In this document: piece after piece, positions 56,275 through 64,000 of the stretch
How positions within the stretch are numbered: the first letter of the stretch is position 1
How the letters are laid out: every line of letters starts with the position of its first letter
Source: Malus domestica
Taxonomy: Eukaryota > Streptophyta > Magnoliopsida > Rosales > Rosaceae
Length of the DNA stretch: 64,000 nucleotides
Direction of reading: 5' to 3'
NCBI RefSeq assembly: GCF_042453785.1
Contig: NC_091669.1
Location: 9,126,501-9,190,500, forward strand
Translations under genes and position numbers: made by a program
Notes under the pieces: model-generated
What the model saw: the letters and a program-made list of their open reading frames with translations, nothing else
What the model was told of the DNA's origin: nothing
The model's database searches: none

Positions 56275-59200
56275 TTAGGAAATATTAGAACGCCATTGTG
56301 CTCGGTCTTGTGTCATGTCCTTCGTTAGATCCAAGTACTCTAAGTCTTTTCTTAGAGTCTCTTCCAAAGTTTTCCTAGGTCTTCCTCTACCCCTTCGGCC
56401 CTGAACCTCTGTCTCATAGTCGCATCTTCTAATCGGAGCGTCAGTAGGCCTTCTTTGCACATGTCCAAACCACCGTAACCGATTTTCTCTCATCTTTCCT
56501 TCAATTTCGGCTACTCCTACTTTACCCCGTATATCCTCATTCCTAATCTTATCCTTTCTCGTGTGCCCACACATCCAACGAAGCATCCTCATCTCCGCTA
56601 CACCCATTTTGTGTACGTGTTGATGCTTCACCGCCCAACATTCTGTGCCATACAGCATCACCAGCCTTATTGCCGTCCTATAAAATTTTGCCTTGAGCTT
56701 CAGTGGCATACGACGGTCACACAACACGCCGGATGCACTCTTCCACTTCATCCATCCAGCTTGTATTCTATGGTTGAGATCTCTATCTAATTCTCCATTC
56801 TTTTGCAAGATAGATCCTAGGTAACGAAAACGGTCGCTCTTTGGTATTTCTTGATCTCCGATCCTCACCCCTAACTCGTTTTGACCTCCATTTGCACTGA
56901 ACTTGCACTCCATATATTCTGTCTTTGATCGGCCTAGGCGAAGACCTTTAGATTCCAACTCTTCTCTCCAAAGGTTAAGCTTTGCATTTACCCCTTCATG
57001 AGTTTCATCTATCAACACTATATCGTCTGCGAAAAGCATACACCAAGGAATATCATCTTGAATATGTCCTGTTAACTCATCCATTACCAACGCAAAAAGA
57101 TAAGGACTTAAGGATGAGCCTTGATGTAATCCTACAGTTATGGGAAAGCTTTCAGTTTGTCCTTCATGAGTTCTTACGACAGTCTTTGCTCCTTCATACA
57201 TATCCTTTATAGCTTGGATATATGCTACTCGTACTCCTTTCTTTTCTAAAATCCTCCAAAGAATGTCTTTTGGGACCCTATTATACGCTTTCTCCAAATC
57301 TATAAAGATCATGTGTAAATCCTTTTTCCCATCTCTATATCTTTCCATCAATGTTCGTAAGAGATAGATTGCCTCCATGGTTGAGCGCCCTGGCATGAAC
57401 CCGAATTGGTTGTCCGAAACCCGTGTCTCTTGCCTCAATCTATGCTCAATGACTCTCTCCCAGAGCTTCATTGTATGACTCATTAGCTTAATACCCCTAT
57501 AGTTCATGCAATTTTGTACGTCGCCCTTATTCTTGTAGATAGGCACCAAAGTGCTCGTTCGCCACTCATTTGGCATCTTATTCGTTTTCAAAATCCTATT
57601 GAAAAGGTCAGTGAGCCATGTTATACCTGTCTCTCCCAAAACTTTCCACACTTCGATTGGTATATCGTCTGGGCCTATTGCTTTTCTATTCTTCATCTTC
57701 TTCAAAGCTACAACCACTTCTTCCTTCCGGATTCGACGATAAAAAGAGTAGTTTCTACACTCTTCTGAGTTACTCAACTCCCCTAAAGAATCACTCTTTT
57801 CATGTCATTCATTGAAAAGATTATGAAAATAACCTCTCCATCTGTCTTTAACCGCGTTCTCTGTAGCAAGAACCTTTCCATCCTCATCATTGATGCACCT
57901 CACTTGGTTTAGGTCCCTTGTCTTCTTTTCCCTTGCTCTAGCTAGTTTATAGATATCCAACTCTCCTTCTTTGGTATCTAGTCGTTTATACATATCGTCG
58001 TAAGCCGCTAACTTAGCTTCTCTCACAGCTTTCTTCGCCTCTTGCTTCGCTTTTCTATACCTTTCATCATTTTCATCAGTCCTATCCTTGTATAAGGCTT
58101 TACAACATTCCTTCTTAGCCTTCACCTTTGTTTGTACCTCCTCATTCCACCACCAAGATTCCTTTTGGTGTGGGGCAAAGCCCTTGGACTCTCCTAATAC
58201 CTCTTTTGCTACTTTTCGGATACAATTAGCCATGGAATCCCACATTTGGCTAGCTTTCCCATCTCTATCCCACACACACTGGGTGATTACTTTCTCTTTG
58301 AAAATGGCTTGTTTTTCTTCTTTTAGATTCCACCATCTAGTCCTTGGACACTTCCAAGTCTTGTTCTTTTGTCTCACTCTTTTGATATGTACATCCATCA
58401 CCAACAAGCGATGTTGATTAGCCACGCTCTCTCCTGGTATAACTTTGCAATCCTTACAAGTTATACGATCCCCTTTCCTCATTAGAAGAAAATCTATTTG
58501 TGTTTTTGACGACCCACTCTTGTAGGTGATCACATGTTCTTCTCTCTTCTTAAAGAAGGTGTTGGCTAAAAAGAGATCATATGTCATTGCAAAATCCAAG
58601 ATAGCTTCCCCATCCTCGTTTCTCTCCCCAAAACCATGGCCACCATGAAAACCTCCATAGTTGTCTGTCTCCCTGCCCACGTGTCCATTTAAATCTCCTC
58701 CTATAAATAACTTCTCCGTCTGAGCAATTCCTTGCACCAAGTCTCCAAGGTCTTCCCAAAATTTCTCCTTCGAACTCGTATCCAACCCTACTTGAGGTGC
58801 GTACGCACTAATCACATTGATAAGTTCTTGTCCTATTACAATCTTGATTGCCATGATTCTATCTCCTACCCTCTTGACATCTACAACATCTTGTGTCAAG
58901 GTCTTGTCCACGATGATGCCAACACCGTTTCTCGTTCTATTTGTGCCCGAATACCAAAGTTTAAATCCTGAGTTTTCTAGATCCTTTGCCTTACTACCAA
59001 CCCACTTAGTTTCTTCTAGGCACATAATATTTATCCTTCTCCTCACCATAACTTCCACTACTTCCATAGATTTTCCCGTTAAGGTTCCTATATTCCACGT
59101 TCCTAAACGCATTTTGCTCTCTTGAACTCTACCCTTCTGTCCTAGCTTCTTCACCCTCCCCCGTCTAATAGGATCAAAGTACTTCTTTTGTGTGTCCCGT

Positions 59201-59415
59201 GTAAAGTTGATAGGAGCATATGCTCCCAAACAACTTTGAGTGGAGTCGTTCAAAAAGAAGTTTCTATGGCCCCCTTGCTCATTTAACACTGCATCCGGGT
59301 GCCGATGGAGATACAGCGACCCTTGCTCACTTATCACTGTGCTCGGGCCACACAGCGCGCCACTTACGGGTGACGCCCTAGCTTTAGCGCAATTTTGTTC
59401 TGAATTCATTTTCAT
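56275..59415 (-). pseudogene. RTE-type LINE polyprotein, one nonsense codon (copy 3)
   Basis: It has the same domain order as the copy in the split RLP: endonuclease LGTWNIGTLTG and GGDLNGHVG, reverse transcriptase [18 protein letters not shown] and FADDIVLID, and a basic C-terminus. A GGA-to-TGA change after FHNLFNE (about 57805) splits it into 536 and 500 codons. The CGA that became TGA in the other copy is intact here, so the two copies were broken independently. The frame runs a few codons into passenger sequence at its end (WRSNIS) because of the internal deletion. Confidence 0.9.
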
Positions 59416-59678
59416 AAGGATTCGACGTGATCATGGAGTGCCGGCTGTCGACTACCTGACGCCCTTCCCCTCCTCCTTTATCCGGGCTTGGGACCGGCAA
59501 TGTAAGTACATAGGCGGAGTTGAAGTGATTATTTTCTTTACGTTCAGAAAATTTATACAGAACTTTATTTCGTTGTCATAATTATTGCAAATGCTAGGCA
59601 GCAAATGTCACAAAAACTTTCATACAAGTAATGCTGTTATCTCATCCACTAAAACGAGTTAGCCTTGCTGTCTGATTT

Positions 59679-59680
<2 letters not shown>

Positions 59681-59720
<40 letters not shown>
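59681..59720 (-). repeat. T(40) tract before ADA2 exon 10
   Basis: Forty consecutive T residues end 40 bases before the exon 10 acceptor. It may be an expanded polypyrimidine tract or the poly(A) of a tiny minus-strand retro-insertion; no flanking duplication is evident. Confidence 0.8.
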
Positions 59721-59724
<4 letters not shown>

Positions 59725-61062
59725 CTTGATATGCTCAAATAATATGTGGGAATTTGGCAGCCTTGATGTGAGGAAACGTAGGAAGAATTTCGTACTTGAA
59801 AGAAATCTGCTTTACCCCGACCCTTTTGAGAAGGGCCCTTGCACCTGAAGAAAGAGAAGTATACAAGCGTTTCAAAGTTTTCATGCGGTTCCACTCAAGT
59901 GAAGAGCACAAGGAATTGCTTAAGAATATCATTGAGGAACAACAGATTGTCAAATGAATACTGGATCTTCAGGTCTGATGCATGCCTCACACATCGCTTC
60001 TGTTTCCTATTACCTTATTTCCCTCTCTATACAGTGGGTTGCTCTCGTTGAGTAAATAACGGGAACAAGACTACATTATGTTTGTCACATGCTTTTACAT
60101 AATTCTAAGTAAAAAATACCATGGCTTCCCACGGTTAATACGACTAGCTTAAATTACCCCATAATCAGCCATTCAAACTCAGTTATACTTTCCCATCACC
60201 ACACCCAAAAAAAGGTCCCAACCCTCCAGTTTGGCCACTTGCTCATTTTGTTCGTTCTCTAGGGCATATAATAATAAGTGATCATGTTGCATGGCGTATG
60301 CTCAAATTATCTGCATTAACTATGCAGGAAGCTCGAACTGCTGGCTGTAGGACAGCTTCTGAGGCCAGTAGATACCTTGAAGAGAAGAGGAAGAAGGAAG
60401 CGGAAGAAAGTGCCCTAAGGACTAAGGAAAGCTCTCAGGCTGGTAAAGGCTTGCTGATCAGCCCTCGGGGATCTTTTAAGGGATCCACCGTTCTGCATCC
60501 TGTCAGCAAGGACACATACTTAACCACGCAAGCTATTTCAAGCTCCGTGGATTATTGGGATATCACTGGGCTAGTCGGGGCTGATTTACTGTCCGAAACT
60601 GTAAGAATGCCAGACTCAACGTGATTTTGTATTTATCCTTTATACGTGAATTGTTCTTTATGATACGATCAATGTGGCGTAATACATGCAGGAACAAAGA
60701 CTTTGCAGTGAAATCAGAATCCTACCTTCAAATTACCTGAACATGCTGCAGACCATCTCCACAGAGATTGTGAATGGCAATGTTAAGAAGCAAGCGGATG
60801 CCCATCGCCTGTTCAAGGTTCAACCGAGCAAAGTCGATAGGGTTTACGACATGCTTGTGAAAAAGGGAATGGCTGAAGCATAGTTATGTCTCCAGTCTCG
60901 TTCTTGTAAACCTGTACAGTTCTGTTTGTTAATTGAAAGGGAAAATCCCATTCGTATCATCTCGGGATTCCTGAGAGAAAATTAATCCTTAATGCTCATA
61001 TAAGAATTCGGCGCATGCGAAACTATACCGTGCCCAAAAATGATTTAGATATTTTTATACAA

Positions 61063-61168
61063 GCGATAATAGAGACGGGATATCAAACATTGCCCTTCAT
61101 TACGCTGGTTTTACCGCGATAATAGGGACGAGATGTCAAACATTACCCTTAAATATGCTGGTTTTAAC
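61063..61168. repeat. 53-bp tandem duplication
   Basis: Two adjacent units start GCGATAATAG and end GCTGGTTTTA (61063-61115 and 61116-61168), about 85% alike, just downstream of the ADA2 stop. Confidence 0.7.
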
Positions 61169-62101
61169 GCAGCCTTTTAACTTTTTACATATTTTATTTA
61201 TTTATTTACCATCGTATTGAATAAATTAACAGAAGTAACATATATGATTAAACAGAAATGTGTTTTAGAAGAAAAAACAATGCCGAAAGAAGAAGAAACA
61301 GAAAGGCAAGCCTGCAAATATTACAAGAGCAAGCAACTAGAACCTGAACAAAACTAGACTAGACTAGACTAGAAAAGAAAGCTCTCCTCGTTTGTTTTGT
61401 GTGTGGGGCCAGGTCAACATAGTCTCTCTCTCTCTCTCTCTCTCATAAATCATTCTGCAGCATATCTGATGATATCACTAGCCAAGTCAAAAGTTCACTT
61501 CTTATGTCAGTTTCCTTCCTCCATTGCATTACGTTACATAACCCCACGGCCTACAGGCCATGGACATCACAACACAATGTCCATTTTGCTTTCCTCCCTC
61601 CCTACTCTGCGGATCTGCCTGCCTTGTTTCGTCACTCTCATCATCTCCCTATTTATTTAACCATTAACTAAGTTTTGTTTTGTTTTTAAATACGACATAC
61701 CATTCTGAATTATTTTAACGCAAAAACTATTTAACTAGTCAAAATGTCAAAAAATAACTCGATAAATTGTATTAATCAACCTCACTCAATATGCATCTAC
61801 CTACACATTTAATCAAAAAAATAAGCTTAATGGATTGTTCATATCAACCTGATTCAATACACGTCAACTTACTCATTTGGTAAGAAAAAGGCATGATGGA
61901 CTGTTTAGGAACCTAAACTAACTAATACATATTTGATTAACGCATAGTGTGGCAGCTGATCTGTAAGTACCGCACCAATCAATGGCTCTATCTCATTCAA
62001 TTTTAATCAAATACATTATCACATTTCATATGTGATACTCTAATGTCTGATAAATCTAACATTTACTCTATACCAAAGTTATGTTTAACCCCCTACACTA
62101 A
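61169..62101. other. Intergenic DNA between ADA2 and SAP-like gene
   Basis: It contains the short (CT)n tract at about 61423-61443 and the presumed 3' flank of the SAP-like gene. No further gene is recognised. Confidence 0.5.
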
Positions 62102-63220
62102 TCAATCTGCTGCACCAAAGTCCCAAAGGTGCAGCGTCGTACCCCCGGAACACGCTGCGACATGTCGTTCATCGCATACGAAAGCGTTGACTTCCTCAAT
62201 CATCTCCATGAAACTGTACAGATAGGCCCCTCTCTCCCCCTCCCACACCCTCACCACCCCACCGCCGCACATTAGCGCGTACCCTTCGTTCATGCACCCC
62301 ATCACCGCCATCTGCGACGCCCTACTCACGCTAAACCTACAGACCTCCTCCAGCGTGTCAGTCCGGCGCACGCTAGCCAAACCCCTCCTCCCCACTATAA
62401 CGAACGCCGTCCGGCTCACATCAGCCGCAGTCACAATTATCCCTCTCCTGTACTCCTCGCTCAACACAAACCCTTGATTCCTCAGATCGAAGACAATCAC
62501 GCGCACGCTCGTGCACGCCACGGCCGTTTCGTGACTCGTGACTCGGACTCGGCCTACGAACTCGGTCATCTCCGTTAGCATGTGCCACCCCATCACGGCC
62601 TCCGGATCCGTCAATGTCCCGCCGACGAAAGTCAACTGTTCAGTCAAACAATCCCAAATGTGAAACGCCCGACCCGGAACACCCGCATAGAGCCCGACCC
62701 ACCATCTTTCGGATCCAGTGAAATCAACCAAAACCCCATCATTTACCACGTCGCCCAAGTGGGCCCTACGAGTGATCTGCGGGCCGTTGATGATCGCTAC
62801 GTGGATGTCTCCGTCCAGCAATGCGAAGGTGAGAGTGGTGTCTGTTATGACGATGCCGGTAACGGCGCGGGAGAATCGGCCGAGGCGGTCGCGGGGATGG
62901 GGCCGGAAGGTGCTGACATGCAGGCGAGTGGCAAAGTTGAATAGGCGGACGGTGCCGTCGGCGAAGCCGCAGGAGAGATGGGCGTCGGAGAGGGTGAGGC
63001 ATCGGCAGGTGAGGCCGTCGGGGTCTTCGACGTCGGACGGATCGAAGTGGAGGGTCGTGTGGGTGGACCTCCGGGTTCGGAAGTTTGTGGCCGTCCGATG
63101 CCAGTAGACGTACTCGTCTCGCCACCTGTCGCGAAGGAGAATTGTCCGGCCCCAGATACGGCGGGTAAGGCGACGCCAGAGAAGGTCGGAGCGCGAGACG
63201 GCGCGCCACGTCGAACAAAC
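62102..63220 (-). CDS. SAP: STERILE APETALA-like F-box protein, last exon (partial gene)
   Basis: About 372 codons open from a splice acceptor (CCGAGTGCAG before 63220) to the stop at 62102. It starts VCSTWRAVSRSDLLWRRLT, the end of an F-box region. A WD40-like or beta-propeller part follows: DPDGLTCRCLTLSDAHLSCG, FADGTVRLFNFATRLHVS, DPEAVMGWHMLTEMTEFVGR, VFDLRNQGFVLSEEYRRGI and the closing TTLHLWDFGA. In Arabidopsis SAP is the F-box subunit of an SCF ligase that targets PEAPOD/KIX repressors and so controls organ size and flower development. GC content is much higher than in neighbouring DNA, as usual for this gene. The first exon is not in 63241-64000, so it lies beyond the window or is lost. 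No lesion is visible in the exon. Confidence 0.85.
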   Translation of the reverse strand, partial: VCSTWRAVSRSDLLWRRLTRRIWGRTILLRDRWRDEYVYWHRTATNFRTRRSTHTTLHFDPSDVEDPDGLTCRCLTLSDAHLSCGFADGTVRLFNFATRLHVSTFRPHPRDRLGRFSRAVTGIVITDTTLTFALLDGDIHVAIINGPQITRRAHLGDVVNDGVLVDFTGSERWWVGLYAGVPGRAFHIWDCLTEQLTFVGGTLTDPEAVMGWHMLTEMTEFVGRVRVTSHETAVACTSVRVIVFDLRNQGFVLSEEYRRGIIVTAADVSRTAFVIVGRRGLASVRRTDTLEEVCRFSVSRASQMAVMGCMNEGYALMCGGGVVRVWEGERGAYLYSFMEMIEEVNAFVCDERHVAACSGGTTLHLWDFGAAD

Positions 63221-63241
63221 CTGCACTCGGAAAAATGTCAC

Positions 63242-64000
63242 GTACGCGATCAGTTTCAGTAAGAGTAGGTTACAGCTCGTTCATGCATGCACGTTATATT
63301 GAATGGAAAACATGAAAACTAAAACGCATATGAGTTCTCTATTTTTTGTGCATGCAATAAAAATAAAAAAATTAATAAAATATATGCTTTCTAATTATAT
63401 GTGGAGAGATGGGAATGCATGCATGAGTAGGTAGTGTTATTATGGGTATTTAACAGAGGTTTCAGATTTGATGGGTATGTGTTTTAACCAGTTAAAGGAA
63501 TGACTGTAATAATACAATACATGAAGGAGAAACCGACTAATTCAACTTTGAGCATCTCCGAAGAAGCCATAAAACCACTAAAATTTTATTAAAAAAAAAA
63601 AAAACTCCATAAAATCATCTCCAGGATAAAATTTTAATTTTTTGTTAAAATAGCAAGAGAACAGTGTCAAACTCTTTAAATGTAGTTAGGGTTCTTGTAT
63701 TAAATGTTAAAAATTTAATAAAACTCAATGATAGACTCGTGACCAAAGAGTAAAGAAAGAGAAAATGTGATTTTAGAAAATGAGTGAATTAGATTTGAAT
63801 TGTTAATAATAAATATTTAAAGTTTGTTAAAATAGTGTTATTGACATAAAAAATTAATTGAGTAGCTACAATAATTTCATGACACTATTCACTCGCTAGT
63901 TTAACAAGGATTAAAACTAGTAACCAACTTGGAACGTAAAGTATCATTCATTTTGTTTAACCAATTATAGAGATAGGATTCAAAATTCTTCCAAAGTGCA
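63242..64000. other. AT-rich DNA upstream of the SAP-like exon
   Basis: Presumably the 3' part of the SAP-like intron. No F-box-encoding exon, transposon end or RNA gene was recognised. Confidence 0.5.

Larger units (their letters stand above)
55451..59520 (-). mobile_element. Composite RTE LINE, copy 3 (full-length 5' end, passenger mostly deleted)
   Basis: A 4070-bp insertion in ADA2 intron 9 bounded by the perfect 19-base duplication TGAAGTGATTATTTTCTTT (55432-55450 and 59521-59539). Minus strand order: full leader (from about 59520), LINE ORF from 59415, an abrupt junction near 56286, about 220 bases of one passenger end (about 56065-56285), the second LINE 3' module (about 56064-55468) and a TTG tail. 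It shows the longest 5' leader of the three copies. Confidence 0.9.
52677..60883 (+). pseudogene. ADA2: Transcriptional adaptor ADA2-like gene, decayed
   Basis: ADA2 links the GCN5 acetyltransferase to SAGA-type complexes. Twelve exons with GT-AG borders: 52677-52729, 52847-53099 (ZZ finger CNYCNKDISGKIRIKC), 53504-53569, 53685-53810 (SANT, MYGFGNWTEVSEHVGTK), 53920-53995, 54437 to about 54500, about 54592-54648, 54757-54846, 55111-55334 (FKRQEFEIEYDNDAEQ), 59761-59972, 60328-60600, and 60692-60883 (SWIRM, RLFKVQPSKVDRVYDMLVKK). Lesions: a two-base loss in exon 6 near TTTCCCTTTTTTGCAG, a shift at the A-run of exon 9 (about 55137), an extra G in exon 10 (about 59836) and CGA-to-TGA after EEQQIVK. 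Intron 5/exon 6 holds a SINE, and intron 9 holds composite LINE copy 3. Another functional ADA2 copy probably exists elsewhere in the genome. Confidence 0.88.

Noticed and set aside
56280-56300. Copy 3 junction as a spliced intron of the LINE transcript
   Set aside because: Neither alignment of the ambiguous bases gives GT-AG or AT-AC ends.
59649-59894. Lysine-rich minus-strand frame beside ADA2 exon 10
   Set aside because: The lysines come from the 40-base T tract and the rest is antisense to the exon.

Overview
The window is nuclear DNA of a flowering plant, most likely a rosaceous tree of the apple/pear group. It has GT-AG introns, plant receptor-like protein (RLP) genes, an Au-type SINE, Copia and RTE retroelements and many small MITEs. 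The genus is an inference from familiarity with these repeats; the plant origin is clear.

Layout. 1-6.3 kb: AT-rich DNA with a minisatellite, an 86-bp insertion made only of RTE-LINE 5' leader, a MITE and a faint unrecognised spliced unit. 6.4-11.5 kb: left arm of a segmental duplication with one intact RLP gene (minus strand, 986 aa). 15.4-20.5 kb: a 5.1-kb composite retroelement (copy 1). 20.7-21.6 kb: fragments of an RRP42 exosome gene and of an LRR receptor-kinase gene lying side by side. 24.7-45.7 kb: right arm of the duplication, swollen by a 4.7-kb Copia element, a tRNA-type SINE, two inverted hAT-like MITEs and a 7.3-kb composite LINE (copy 2) that splits the second RLP gene. 45.8-49.2 kb: Copia remnants. 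49.9-60.9 kb: a divergent pair, RRP42 (minus) and ADA2 (plus), both decayed by stops or frameshifts; ADA2 also carries an Au SINE and a third composite LINE in introns. 62.1-63.2 kb: the last exon of a STERILE APETALA-like F-box gene.

The most unusual item is the composite retroelement. A nearly complete RTE-type LINE is followed by an unrelated passenger (about 3.6-4.4 kb, carrying a 215-aa orphan ORF and nested tandem repeats), then by a second copy of the LINE 3' end with a (TTG)n tail. The same architecture occurs three times. Each copy is bounded by its own target-site duplication (18, 7 and 19 bp), and all three second modules share a TGG-to-TGA change. This suggests LINE, passenger and second tail move as one unit.

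Only two genes look intact: the RLP at 7.5-10.5 kb, a probable cell-surface immune or developmental receptor, and the partial SAP-like gene. RRP42 and ADA2 look like a retired duplicate of a head-to-head housekeeping pair.
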